Below, in pieces: positions 36,080 to 44,730 of a DNA stretch of 64,000 nucleotides. Source of the stretch: Novosphingobium clariflavum (GTDB lineage: Bacteria; Pseudomonadota; Alphaproteobacteria; Sphingomonadales; Sphingomonadaceae); NCBI RefSeq assembly GCF_026420865.1, contig NZ_JAPCWC010000011.1:1-64000 (forward strand), given 5' to 3'. The position numbers were made by a program, and so were the translations under genes. Each line of letters opens with the position of its first letter. The first letter of the stretch is position 1. The notes under the pieces were generated by a model. It was not told the DNA's origin and did no database searches. It worked only from the letters and a program-made list of their open reading frames with translations.

Positions 36080-37015
36080 TCAGTCGAACAGGCTCGAGAC
36101 CGAGCTTTCGTCGGCGATGCGGCGGATCGCTTCGCCGATCAGCGGGGCGATCGTCAGGATGCGGATCTTGTCCGAAGCCTTGGCGTCCTCGGTGGCCTGG
36201 ATCGAATCGGTGATGACCAGTTCCTTGAGCGCCGAATTGGTGACGCGGCTGACCGCCGCACCCGACAGCACGCCGTGGGTGATGTAGGCGGTGACGCTGG
36301 TGGCGCCCTCGTCCATCAGCGCCTGGGCCGCATTGCACAGGGTACCGCCCGAATCGATGATGTCGTCGATCAGGATGCAGGCGCGGCCCTTCACGTCGCC
36401 GATGATGTTCATCACTTCCGACTGGCCGGGCTTGTCACGACGCTTGTCGACGATGGCGAGCGGGGCGTTATCGAGGCGCTTGGCCAGCGCGCGGGCGCGA
36501 ACCACGCCGCCGACGTCGGGCGAGACCACCATCAGCGACTGGTCGCCGTAGCGGGCCTGGATGTCAGCGGCCATGACCGGCGCGGCAAACAGGTTGTCGG
36601 TCGGGATGTCGAAGAAGCCCTGGATCTGCCCGGCGTGCAGGTCGACCGAGAGGACGCGGTCGGCACCGGCCTCGGTCAGCAGGTTGGCGACCAGCTTGGC
36701 CGAGATCGGCGTACGCGGGCCGGGCTTGCGGTCCTGGCGGGCATAACCGAAGTAAGGCACCACGGCGGTGATCCGCTTGGCAGACGCGCGGCGCAGCGCA
36801 TCGATGCAGATCAGCAGCTCCATCAGGTTGTCGTTCACCGGATAGCTGGTCGGCTGCACGATGAACACGTCCTCGCCGCGGACGTTCTCGTGGATTTCGA
36901 CGAAGATTTCCTCGTCGGCGAAGCGGCGTACGGCCGCGTCCGTCAGCGGCAGCTCGAGATAGGCTGCGATGGCCCGCGCGAGCGGAAGGTTGCTGTTGCC
37001 GGACATGATCTTCAT
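36080..37015 (-). CDS. prs: Ribose-phosphate pyrophosphokinase
   Basis: A 311-residue PRPP synthetase making PRPP from ribose 5-phosphate and ATP. Marks are [37 protein letters not shown] (ATP-binding flexible loop), [15 protein letters not shown], and the PRPP loop [18 protein letters not shown]. The ATG at 37015 ([13 protein letters not shown]) gives the family length. Monocistronic. Confidence 0.96.
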   Translation of the reverse strand: MKIMSGNSNLPLARAIAAYLELPLTDAAVRRFADEEIFVEIHENVRGEDVFIVQPTSYPVNDNLMELLICIDALRRASAKRITAVVPYFGYARQDRKPGPRTPISAKLVANLLTEAGADRVLSVDLHAGQIQGFFDIPTDNLFAAPVMAADIQARYGDQSLMVVSPDVGGVVRARALAKRLDNAPLAIVDKRRDKPGQSEVMNIIGDVKGRACILIDDIIDSGGTLCNAAQALMDEGATSVTAYITHGVLSGAAVSRVTNSALKELVITDSIQATEDAKASDKIRILTIAPLIGEAIRRIADESSVSSLFD

Positions 37016-37125
37016 GGCGAATCCCCGAGACGGCGTGGAAGTGATGGGTGGCTGAACGCGCCCGCCTCTAGCCATGAGTCATCGGATTGCAACATCAAAG
37101 CGACGCCGCGTCTCCGTGACCCGAA

Positions 37126-37171
37126 CGCAGGAAGGCCGGCCCGCAGCATGGCGCGGGCCGGCCTTCCTGCG
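37126..37171. repeat. Perfect 19-bp stem-loop downstream of glpX
   Basis: CGCAGGAAGGCCGGCCCGC (37126-37144) is matched exactly by its reverse complement (37153-37171) around an 8-base loop. It starts 15 bp after the glpX stop. There is no T-run on the minus strand, so it may stabilise the mRNA 3' end or be a repetitive palindrome. Confidence 0.75.
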
Positions 37172-37186
37172 TCAAGCACCTGAAAT

Positions 37187-38161
37187 TCAGCCGTGAAGGC
37201 GATGTTCGCCCTTGATCCAGCGGACCGTTCCCGAACTCGCGCGCATGACCACGCTCTCGGTCGTCATCGTACCGCCCTTGAGGCGCTTGACGCCCGCCAG
37301 CAACGAACCGTCGGTCACGCCGGTCGCCGCGAAGATGCAGTCGCCCTTGGCGAGATCGCGCAGCTTGTAGATCTTGTCGAGGTCCTCGATGCCCCACTTG
37401 CGGGCACGGGCCCGCTCGTCGTCGTTGCGGAACAGCAGGCGTCCCTGGATCTGGCCGCCGACGCAGCGCAGTGCCGCGGCTGCCAGCACGCCTTCCGGTG
37501 CCCCGCCCGAGCCCATGTACATGTCGATCGTGGTGTTCTCGTCGGTCACCGCAATCACCCCGGCGACGTCGCCATCGCCGATCAGCACGACGCCGCAGCC
37601 GATACCGCGCAGTTCGGCGATCAGTCCGGCGTGGCGCGGACGATCGAGCACGCAGACGATGATGTCCTCAGGCTTCACGCCCTTGGCGGCGGCGACCGCC
37701 TGGACGTTCTCGGTCGGGCTCTTTGTGAGGTCGATCAGATCCTCAGGATAGCCCGGGCCGATCGCCAGCTTCTCCATGTAGACGTCGGGCGCGTTGAGCA
37801 GGCCACCCTCTTCCGCCGCCGCCAGCACCGCCAGCGCATTGGGACCGGCCTTGGCGGTGATCGTGGTGCCCTCCAGCGGATCGAGCGCGATGTCGATCTT
37901 CGGGCCCCGCCCGGGAGCGCCGCCGACCTTTTCGCCGATGAACAGCATCGGCGCCTCGTCGCGCTCACCCTCGCCGATCACCACGGTGCCGTCCATGTAG
38001 AGCGTGTCGAAGGCCTTGCGCATGGCCTCCACCGCGGCATGGTCCGCCGCCTTCTCGTCCCCCCTGCCGACCAGCTGCGAAGCCGCGATGGCCGCCGCCT
38101 CGGTCACGCGCACCATCTCAAGAACGAGGACGCGATCGAGGACTTTGCTTGCTTCGGGCAT
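37187..38161 (-). CDS. glpX: Class II fructose-1,6-bisphosphatase
   Basis: A 324-residue GlpX-type FBPase of gluconeogenesis. It has VIGEGERDEAPMLFIGEKVG, the metal site DIALDPLEGTTITAKAGPNA, IVCVLDRPRHAGLI and the substrate strand MYMGSGGAPEGVLAAAALRC. Start MPEASKVLDRVLVLEMVR at 38161. In many sphingomonads it follows hom; here an oppositely oriented exported-protein gene lies between the two. Confidence 0.93.
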   Translation of the reverse strand: MPEASKVLDRVLVLEMVRVTEAAAIAASQLVGRGDEKAADHAAVEAMRKAFDTLYMDGTVVIGEGERDEAPMLFIGEKVGGAPGRGPKIDIALDPLEGTTITAKAGPNALAVLAAAEEGGLLNAPDVYMEKLAIGPGYPEDLIDLTKSPTENVQAVAAAKGVKPEDIIVCVLDRPRHAGLIAELRGIGCGVVLIGDGDVAGVIAVTDENTTIDMYMGSGGAPEGVLAAAALRCVGGQIQGRLLFRNDDERARARKWGIEDLDKIYKLRDLAKGDCIFAATGVTDGSLLAGVKRLKGGTMTTESVVMRASSGTVRWIKGEHRLHG

Positions 38162-38227
38162 GAACACTCCGCATGAAGGCATGGAGGGATAAGGTTCGGG
38201 CAGGGGGATTAGACAGAGGAATACCAC

Positions 38228-38734
38228 TTGTCGAGGATATGGCGCGCGCTATTCGCAATCGCGACCCTCTCTCCCGCTGCCGCGATGGCGCAGGAAAACC
38301 CGGCCGGTACGGCGGCCGCAAAGGCCTCGTCCGGCACCGCCGCGACGACGGGTAACACCATCTCGGATGCGGACAAGGCCATCGCCGAAAAGATGATGGC
38401 GGGTGGCGGCCGGATCACCCCGGATCGCAGCCACCGTGCCTGCGTGCGCAACACGCGCGCCGGGGAAATCGTCGTCTGCGCCCCCGATGAAGACCAGTTC
38501 CGCGTCGAATCGACGGCGGACAGCGATCCGACCGGCAAGGCCGGGACCAACGACGGACGGCTGCGCGCACCCGATTTCGAAAAGCACATGCCCGGCGTGA
38601 CAGTGGCCAAGGGCTGCTTCATTCCGCCCTGCCCGCCCGCTCAGCCGCTGATCATCGACCTTTCGCAGATTCCCGAGGCTCCTGCCGGATCGGACGCCGA
38701 TCTCGTCGCCAAGGGCGAACTGCGCGCGCATTGA
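38228..38734 (+). CDS. Exported hypothetical protein
   Basis: A 168-residue protein of unrecognised family with a signal peptide (MSRIWRALFAIATLSPAAAM, cleaved near AQE). The mature part has an Ala/Thr-rich linker, then a small Cys-containing motif HRACVRNTRAGEIVVCAPDE, and a Pro-rich segment with two more cysteines (GCFIPPCPPAQP). Four cysteines could make two disulfides in the periplasm. The start is TTG at 38228, supported by GAGGAA 7 bp upstream. It ends before a strong hairpin shared with hom. Confidence 0.65.
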   Translation: MSRIWRALFAIATLSPAAAMAQENPAGTAAAKASSGTAATTGNTISDADKAIAEKMMAGGGRITPDRSHRACVRNTRAGEIVVCAPDEDQFRVESTADSDPTGKAGTNDGRLRAPDFEKHMPGVTVAKGCFIPPCPPAQPLIIDLSQIPEAPAGSDADLVAKGELRAH

Positions 38735-38752
38735 GGCGCCGCCGGAAAGACC

Positions 38753-38784
38753 AACGCCCCGGCTCTGGAAGGAGCCGGGGCGTT
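38753..38784. terminator. Bidirectional hairpin between the exported protein gene and hom
   Basis: AACGCCCCGGCTC and GAGCCGGGGCGTT form a perfect 13-bp stem with a six-base loop between convergent genes. T-runs are weak on both sides, so termination efficiency is uncertain. Confidence 0.65.
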
Positions 38785-38845
38785 CGCGGCGGTTCGGGAC
38801 CGGCCAGTCGACAATCGCCCTTCAGCGAATTTCCAAACGGCCGAC

Positions 38846-40153
38846 CTATCCCTCGATGATCTGCATCACCAGCGGCGCGGCGGTCAGGCTCTGCGACCCC
38901 TCCAGCACCCGCATCGCCTCGCAGACCGCCGATTCCGGCCCTTCATGGGTGACGATGGCAAGGATCACCTCGCCCTCCTGCCCGGCGAGCCCCTTCTGGA
39001 TCATGCTGGCGATCGACACCCCGGCATCGCGCATGGCCGCGGTGATGTCGGCCAGCACGCCCGGACGGTCGGGCACGGTGAAGCGGATATAGCTGCGGCT
39101 GCGGCGATGGCCGGTCTCGGCCGGCTCCATCGCCTCGAGTTCGCCCGCCGGCATCGAGAACGCGGCGCCTTTTTCGCCGCGCGCAATGTCGATGATGTCG
39201 GCAACCACCGCGCTGGCGGTCGGACCGTCGCCGGCACCGGCGCCCTGGAACAGCAGCCGGCCCATGAAGTTGCCCTCGGCAACGACCGCATTGGTCGCCC
39301 CGTCGACACTCGCCAGCGGGTGGTCGAACGGCACCAGGTGCGGGCGCACCCGCTGGAACAGGCACGGCGCGCCGCCGGTCCGGTCGATCTCGCCCATGCC
39401 GATCAGGCGAATCACGTAGCCAAGCGAACGCGCCTGCTCGATATCCGCCGCCTTGACGCGCGAGATCCCGGAAGTCTCCACCGCGTCGAAACGCAGGCGC
39501 GAACCAAAGGCGATCGCAGCCAGGATCGAAAGCTTGTGCGCGGCGTCGACGCCTTCGATGTCGAACGTGGGATCGGCCTCGGCGTACCCCATGCGCTGGG
39601 CTTCGGCGAGCACATCGCCAAAGTCCCGCCCGGTGTCTTCCATGGTCGAGAGGATGTAATTGCAGGTGCCGTTCAGGATGCCGTAAACCCGCTCTATGGC
39701 ATTGGCAGCGGCGCCTTCGGCAAGCCCCTTGATGACCGGAATGCCCCCCGCGACCGCCGCCTCGAACTTGAGCGCCACTCCCGCGGACTCCGCCGCCGAG
39801 GCCAGTTCAAGGCCGTGGTGCGCGATCATTGCCTTGTTGGCGGTGACAAAACCCTTGCCCTGCGCAATGGCGTTGCGGGCCAGCGCCAGCGCCGGACCAT
39901 CCGAGCCGCCGACCATCTCGACAACCACGTCCACGTCCGGCCGGGCGGCCAAGGCAGCGGTATCGTCGACCCAGTCGTAGCCCGAGAGGTCGCCCCCGCG
40001 GTCCTTGCTGCGATCGCGCGCGCTCACCGCGGCGATACGGATGGGGCGGCGCGCACGCCGGGCAATCAGTTCGGCATTGGTCTCGATGAGACGGACAACG
40101 CCCGCCCCGACCGTGCCGAGACCGGCCAGCGCAATATTCAGCGGTTCAACCAT
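38846..40153 (-). CDS. hom: Homoserine dehydrogenase
   Basis: A 435-residue enzyme reducing aspartate semialdehyde to homoserine (threonine, methionine and isoleucine branch). The NAD(P) fold is LAGLGTVGAGVVRL. The catalytic/substrate region has KFEAAVAGGIPVIKGL, GTCNYILSTMED and EADPTFDIEGVDAAHKL. A C-terminal ACT domain (about residues 350-430, IRFTVPDRPGVLADITAAM) suggests threonine feedback control. Length is normal. Confidence 0.95.
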   Translation of the reverse strand: MVEPLNIALAGLGTVGAGVVRLIETNAELIARRARRPIRIAAVSARDRSKDRGGDLSGYDWVDDTAALAARPDVDVVVEMVGGSDGPALALARNAIAQGKGFVTANKAMIAHHGLELASAAESAGVALKFEAAVAGGIPVIKGLAEGAAANAIERVYGILNGTCNYILSTMEDTGRDFGDVLAEAQRMGYAEADPTFDIEGVDAAHKLSILAAIAFGSRLRFDAVETSGISRVKAADIEQARSLGYVIRLIGMGEIDRTGGAPCLFQRVRPHLVPFDHPLASVDGATNAVVAEGNFMGRLLFQGAGAGDGPTASAVVADIIDIARGEKGAAFSMPAGELEAMEPAETGHRRSRSYIRFTVPDRPGVLADITAAMRDAGVSIASMIQKGLAGQEGEVILAIVTHEGPESAVCEAMRVLEGSQSLTAAPLVMQIIEG

Positions 40154-40229
40154 GGACTTCCCTTTCGCGTGCGGGCCCTAAGCGAGCCGCACGCGAAATT
40201 CCAGTACCTTCACGCCTCTTCCCCCGGGC

Positions 40230-41087
40230 TCAGCGAAGATTACGATGACAACCACCAAGTTGCACAAGCACGAGGCGGTAGTCGGCAGCGGCCTGACGCA
40301 TCGCCTCGACACCTTCCGAGACATTGGCGCGCGGGGGCGGATTGGCCGGCAGGAAGCAGGCCAGGCGGTACCATTCCAGCGTGTCGGCCTGCGGCGGATG
40401 GCCGACGTCTGCCACGAGTTCAGAGAACGACACCCCCCATGCCGGGGCCGCGCCGGACGCGCGAACGACGGTGATCGACGCTGCCGAGCCATTGGCGGTG
40501 TTGAGGAAAATCTGCGTCTCGCCCTGCCCGGCCAGATTGCCCGGGACATAGAGCAGCTCGCGCACGCCGGTGATTCGCGCCGGCGCATCGGGCGAAATGA
40601 GCGCCTTGAGGATGCCGCGCAGGCGCGCATCGGCCGCTTCGCTCCAGACCTGCTGGGCGGTCGGCGTGACCAGCTGCAGTTCGCCCGGACGGCCGGGCAC
40701 GGCGCGGGCAAAGAGCAGCACGTCCTGCTTCTTGAGCGCGGGCGGCTTGCCGCGGGAATCGAGCGGAAGGTCAACCAAATAGGCGATCGATTCGCCGATC
40801 GGCGAAGAGCCCGTCAGCAAGGCCACGGTCTGGGCATTGATGTAGAAACGGCCCATGCCCGGGGTCAGCCCCGGCGCCCTGGCATCCTCGACCCGCACGA
40901 TCTTGCGGACCGTCGCGCGTACCACCAGAGCCGACGAATCGGCAAGATCGGCGACATCCGCGAAAGTCGGCTCGCCGCGCGTCGGCGCGGCCACACCGGC
41001 CTGCACTTGCGCATGGGCTGGAAGCGTCTGCGCCGCAAGGGCAAGGCATGCCAGTCTGAGGGCAACGCGGGTCGGATTCGCAGGCAT
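40230..41087 (-). CDS. Conserved exported protein of unknown function
   Basis: A 285-residue protein starting MPANPTRVALRLACLALAAQ with a signal peptide cut near AHAQV. No family recognised. The mature part begins FADVADLADSSALVVRATVR and contains an OB- or beta-sandwich-like stretch (YINAQTVALLTGSSPIGESI, YLVDLPLD), then GELQLVTPTAQQVWSEAADA and two cysteines. Similar proteins occur in sphingomonads, as far as I recall. It is oriented away from the TonB operon and follows hom upstream on the same strand by 76 bp. Confidence 0.65.
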   Translation of the reverse strand: MPANPTRVALRLACLALAAQTLPAHAQVQAGVAAPTRGEPTFADVADLADSSALVVRATVRKIVRVEDARAPGLTPGMGRFYINAQTVALLTGSSPIGESIAYLVDLPLDSRGKPPALKKQDVLLFARAVPGRPGELQLVTPTAQQVWSEAADARLRGILKALISPDAPARITGVRELLYVPGNLAGQGETQIFLNTANGSAASITVVRASGAAPAWGVSFSELVADVGHPPQADTLEWYRLACFLPANPPPRANVSEGVEAMRQAAADYRLVLVQLGGCHRNLR

Positions 41088-41479
41088 CGATGTCTCACTC
41101 TGGGAAACGTTGGGGGCTGGCCATAGCCGCCAGGGACATGCGGCACAAATTCGTCGCCGCATTCCTCAGACAAAATCCCCTTTTTACCCTTGGAACTTAT
41201 ATGCCCTGAATCGGGCGTTAACGGTTCCGCTGCCGATAAGGCGTTGCACAGGAGCAACGGTACCGCTAAGGAAACTCGCAAAATGGGGCAAAAAAACGAA
41301 AATGCCCCGCGGTTCGCCAGCCCGTTGCATCGTTTACGGATCGGCAGACTGTTAGCCGTCAGGGTGGGTAATTTGGAGTTTCGTCATGGACCTCTCCTCA
41401 CGGGGCGGGCCATGGGCGCCTTTGGACCTGTCCCGCACCCGGGCGGGTTCTGGGCTTGGTAATGGAGTGATGCGTTTGA
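41088..41479. other. Intergenic region upstream of the tonB operon
   Basis: About 390 bp with no supported gene. It contains one hairpin (GGGGCA with TGCCCC, about 41285-41308, A-rich loop). Promoters for the divergent exported-protein gene and tonB must lie here. No Fur-box-like 19-bp palindrome is obvious by eye. Confidence 0.4.
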
Positions 41480-42148
41480 ATGGCTTACGCTGACCAGCAA
41501 ATGAGCGGTAACAAGATTACCGCGCTTGTCATTGTCGCGCTGATTCACGTCTTTGTAGGCTATGCACTCGTCACGGGTCTGGCATACGAAGCCGCGCAAA
41601 AGGTCATCAACAAGGTGACCACAGTCGACATCAAGGAAGAGAAACCGAAGGAGGAAGAGCCCCCGCCGCCGCCTCCCAAGCAGCAGGATACGCCGCCGCC
41701 GCCGATCGTGGCGCCGCCGCCGCCTATCAACATCGCCCCGGCCCCGCCGCCGGTGACGACCGTCAACACCGCGCCGCCGGTTCCGCTGCCTGCGGTGCCG
41801 ATCCCGGCTCCGGCCGCTCCGGCCCCGCCGGCTCCCCCGGCTCCCCCGGCTCCCTCCAAGGCACGTGGCGCCTCGGTCAAGGGCAACTGGACCCAGCGTT
41901 TCAACCAGGAATATCCTGCAAAGGCCCTGCGCGAAGAACGTGAAGGTCGTGTTGGCGTGCGTGTCAGCATCGGTCCCGATGGCCGTGTTTCGAGCTGCAC
42001 CGTCACCAGCTCCAGCGGCAGCCCCGAGCTCGATTCCGCCGCCTGTGAAGGTATGAACCGTTTCGGTCGTTTCAACCCCGCTCTTGATGACGCGGGTAAC
42101 CCGACCAGCGGCTCCTTCGCGACGTCGATCGTCTACAAGCTCAGTTAA
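41480..42148 (+). CDS. tonB: TonB energy transducer
   Basis: A 222-residue TonB. One N-terminal membrane anchor (about residues 13-33, ALVIVALIHVFVGYALVTG) is followed by a Lys/Glu then Pro-rich spacer (about 50-130, with EEKPKEEEPPPPPPK) that spans the periplasm, and a C-terminal TonB domain (about 140-222, RFNQEYPAKALREEREGRV, VSSCTVTSSSGSPELDSAA). It couples the proton-motive force from ExbBD to TonB-dependent receptors, of which sphingomonads have many. First gene of tonB-exbB-exbD-exbD. Confidence 0.92.
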   Translation: MAYADQQMSGNKITALVIVALIHVFVGYALVTGLAYEAAQKVINKVTTVDIKEEKPKEEEPPPPPPKQQDTPPPPIVAPPPPINIAPAPPPVTTVNTAPPVPLPAVPIPAPAAPAPPAPPAPPAPSKARGASVKGNWTQRFNQEYPAKALREEREGRVGVRVSIGPDGRVSSCTVTSSSGSPELDSAACEGMNRFGRFNPALDDAGNPTSGSFATSIVYKLS

Positions 42149-42220
42149 TCCACGGCACGGCCGGGACCACCAGACGCTGGGTCCCGCCAAATCCTGCATT
42201 CTTCTTGAGAGGTAATTCGC

Positions 42221-42994
42221 ATGCTTATCGTTGACATCCTTGCCGCCGCTGGCGAAGCCGCGCCGCAGAACAAGTTCGGCTTCGTCGAAGCCCTTCAGGC
42301 CGGTGGTTTCATTTCGTACGCGACCGTGATCATCATGGGCGTGATGTCGTTCGGTTCGTTCTACATCCTTTTCACCAAGTGGTTCGAACAGGCCAAGATC
42401 ATGCGCCAGTTCGGTGCCGTCCGCACCCAGTTCTGGAAGGCCCCGACCCTTCGTGAAGGCGCTGCCAAGCTGGAAAAGAACAGCGCATGGCGCCAGATCG
42501 TCGACGACGGCATCGCTGCTGAAGAACAGCACTCGAAGATGACCGACTCGCTCGAAGCCCATGACTGGATGCACGCTTCGCTCGCGCGTTCGGAAGCCTC
42601 GATCAACTCGCGCCTGGCCCAGGGCCTGCCCTTCCTCGCCACCGTCGGTGCAACCGCTCCGTTCATCGGTCTGTTCGGTACCGTCGTCGGCATCTACCGC
42701 GCCCTGATCGCGATCGGCATCGCCGGTTCGGCCTCGATCGACAAGGTTGCCGGCCCCGTCGGTGAATCGCTGATCATGACCGCACTCGGCCTGATCGTCG
42801 CCGTTCCCGCCGTTCTCGCCTACAACTACCTGCAGAGCCGCAACAAGCGCATCGCCGAAGTGCTGACCGGCTTCTCGAGCGACCTGCTTGCCAACATCAA
42901 CTCGAAGGGCGCTGTGAAGCCCGCAGTTGCTGCTGCCCCGGCGAAGCCCGCCGCTGCTCCGGCCAAGCCGGCTGCTGCTCCGGCCAAGCCGTAA
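42221..42994 (+). CDS. exbB: MotA/TolQ/ExbB proton channel protein
   Basis: A 257-residue inner-membrane protein with three helices. The first, near residues 30-50, is SYATVIIMGVMSFGSFYIL; the two others are in the conserved GLPFLATVGATAPFIGLFG and VGESLIMTALGLIVAVPAVL. It forms the pentameric ExbB channel with ExbD. The C-terminus carries an unusual AKPAAAP repeat tail (last 25 residues). RBS AGAGG precedes the ATG. Confidence 0.93.
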   Translation: MLIVDILAAAGEAAPQNKFGFVEALQAGGFISYATVIIMGVMSFGSFYILFTKWFEQAKIMRQFGAVRTQFWKAPTLREGAAKLEKNSAWRQIVDDGIAAEEQHSKMTDSLEAHDWMHASLARSEASINSRLAQGLPFLATVGATAPFIGLFGTVVGIYRALIAIGIAGSASIDKVAGPVGESLIMTALGLIVAVPAVLAYNYLQSRNKRIAEVLTGFSSDLLANINSKGAVKPAVAAAPAKPAAAPAKPAAAPAKP

Positions 42995-43002
42995 GCAGCA
43001 CG

Positions 43003-43030
43003 GGGTACGCCGCTTCAGGGCGGCGTGCCC
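43003..43030 (+). other. Hairpin between exbB and the first exbD
   Basis: GGGTACGCCG and CGGCGTGCCC pair with one G-T wobble 10 bp after the exbB stop. There is no T-run. It could be a partial terminator or RNase-protecting stem that sets the ratio of ExbB to ExbD. Confidence 0.4.
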
Positions 43031-43103
43031 ACGGGGAACCCAGGTGGCGGCGCAGGCTGCGTCCGCCGCCTCCCCAGGGCAACGCAAGGAATAGGATAAG
43101 ACT

Positions 43104-43637
43104 ATGGCGATATCCTCGGGCGGAGGCGGTGCCGAAACACCGATGTCCGACATCAACACGACGCCGCTCGTCGACGTCATGCTGGTGCTTCTGATCATCT
43201 TCCTGATCGCGGTCCCGGTCGCGATCCAGACGATCGAAAAGCTGAAGATCCCCATCATCAAGTCGGAAGAATCGAAGGACAAGGTGGAGAACCTCCTCCT
43301 CACTGTCACGACCACCGACGATGCGGGTCGCAGCGCAGGTCAACCCGGCTACCAGGGCGCTTCGCGCAATGGCGAATGCCGCGTTTACTTCAACAACATC
43401 ACGCCGGTTACCTCCAAGGAACTCTACGACCAGGCCTTCAAGCGTCTCGACGCTATCGTGAAGCGTGCTGGTGGTCCGGAAGCCCTGAAGGACAACCCGG
43501 ATCTGGTCCCGCAGGTCCACATCCGTGGTGACGTGAACGCCCCGTGGCGTTGCGTGGCCGGCGCGATCTACAACGTTCAGATTGCGGGTTACCCGACGGT
43601 TGGCTTCATCTCCAACCCGGTCGACCCGAACGCCTGA
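43104..43637 (+). CDS. exbD: ExbD/TolR family protein (first of three)
   Basis: A 177-residue ExbD with a short cytoplasmic start, MSDINTTPLVDVMLVLLIIF with the essential membrane Asp of the N-T-T-P-L-V-D motif, and a periplasmic domain longer than usual. That domain has a 60-residue insertion-like region (DDAGRSAGQPGYQGASRNG) containing two cysteines. It works with ExbB on the TonB motor. It is followed 23 bp later by a second exbD. Confidence 0.9.
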   Translation: MAISSGGGGAETPMSDINTTPLVDVMLVLLIIFLIAVPVAIQTIEKLKIPIIKSEESKDKVENLLLTVTTTDDAGRSAGQPGYQGASRNGECRVYFNNITPVTSKELYDQAFKRLDAIVKRAGGPEALKDNPDLVPQVHIRGDVNAPWRCVAGAIYNVQIAGYPTVGFISNPVDPNA

Positions 43638-43660
43638 CGTTCGAGAAGGAGTAACATTCC

Positions 43661-44095
43661 ATGGCAATGTCAGGCGGCAAGGACGATGGCGCGCCGATGA
43701 TGGAAATGAACACGACGCCGTTGATCGACGTCATGCTCGTTCTCCTCATCATGTTCATCATCACCATTCCGGTTGCGACCAACTCGATCGATATCGACCT
43801 GCCGGTTGCAACCCCTCCGACGAACAACCCGCCGCCGGTGGACCCGATCAAGAACAAGATCGTGCTCACCGCGGATGCGCGGATCCTGTGGAACGGCAAT
43901 GCCGTCGACCAGGGCACCCTGCAGAACCTGCTGGCGCAGTCGCTGACCTACAAGGTCGAGCCCGAACTGCAGTACCAGCCGGAACCGCAGGCGTCGTACG
44001 AACTTTCGGCTCAGGTTCTCCAGCTCATCAAGGCTGCGAACGTGACCAAGTTCGGCTTCGTCGGCAACGAACAGTTCAGCACCTTCGGCAAGTAA
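43661..44095 (+). CDS. exbD: ExbD/TolR family protein (second)
   Basis: A 144-residue ExbD: MEMNTTPLIDVMLVLLIMFI membrane segment with the proton-carrying Asp, then a compact periplasmic domain (IVLTADARILWNGNAVDQG, ELSAQVLQLIKAANVTKFGF). It has a strong AAGGAG ribosome site. It ends the tonB-exbB-exbD-exbD operon at a strong terminator. Close in sequence to the third paralogue at 44294. Confidence 0.9.
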   Translation: MAMSGGKDDGAPMMEMNTTPLIDVMLVLLIMFIITIPVATNSIDIDLPVATPPTNNPPPVDPIKNKIVLTADARILWNGNAVDQGTLQNLLAQSLTYKVEPELQYQPEPQASYELSAQVLQLIKAANVTKFGFVGNEQFSTFGK

Positions 44096-44131
44096 GCCGA
44101 AAGCGCGAACAGGACCTTCGGGACCAAGGAA

Positions 44132-44156
44132 GGGGCGGAGAAATCCGCCCCTTTTT
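44132..44156 (+). terminator. Terminator of the tonB-exbBD operon
   Basis: GGGGCGGA and TCCGCCCC pair over a GAAA tetraloop followed by TTTTT. Confidence 0.92.
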
Positions 44157-44293
44157 CTATGTCCGCTTGCTATGTCCGCGATCCGTAGCCGCCTCCAAGT
44201 CGGCGCGCGGACAGGATGTTCACTTGGAGCCCTGAGGGTTTCGCGTTAGATCTCATGCCAGTGCGGAAAAGACCCGATCGAGAGGACTTGCCC

Positions 44294-44713
44294 ATGACCA
44301 CTGGAGAGGCCGTTTCAAAAACCCCGATCAGCACCATCAACACCACCCCGCTCATCGATGTCATGCTGGTACTGCTGATCATGTTCGTGATCACCATCCC
44401 GGTTGCCACCAACTCTGTTCCCATCGACCTGCCTTCGGACCTAGCCACCCGGGCGGTGCAGCCGCTGCAGAACACCGTCTCTCTCGACGCCAATGGAACG
44501 ATCCGCTGGAACGGCGAGGCGGTGGAAAGCGCCGAACTGGCCAAACTGCTCTACAGCACCACCCGGATGCCGACCGAACCGCAACTGCGTTTCCGGCCCG
44601 ACGCCGGCGCCAGCTACGACCGCGCCGCACAAGTGCTTGCCGCCATAAAGGCATCAGGGGTCACCAATTTCGGGTTCGTCGACAACGATCGCTTCGGCCA
44701 CTTCGAACAATAG
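44294..44713 (+). CDS. exbD: ExbD/TolR family protein (third, separately transcribed)
   Basis: A 139-residue ExbD with STINTTPLIDVMLVLLIMFV and the same periplasmic layout as the second copy (VSLDANGTIRWNGEAVESAE, RAAQVLAAIKASGVTNFGFV). It follows the operon terminator by 137 bp, so it should have its own promoter. The ATG at 44294 (MTTGEAVSK) has GAGAGGA upstream; an in-frame ATG at 44255 is less favoured. It looks like a duplication of the second exbD that now has separate expression. Confidence 0.85.
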   Translation: MTTGEAVSKTPISTINTTPLIDVMLVLLIMFVITIPVATNSVPIDLPSDLATRAVQPLQNTVSLDANGTIRWNGEAVESAELAKLLYSTTRMPTEPQLRFRPDAGASYDRAAQVLAAIKASGVTNFGFVDNDRFGHFEQ

Positions 44714-44730
44714 ACTGCCGTTGCAAGATC

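Noticed and set aside
41190-41462. A 90-codon frame upstream of tonB
   Set aside because: It has no ribosome site or family features, and codon use does not resemble the neighbours; it is treated as leader DNA.
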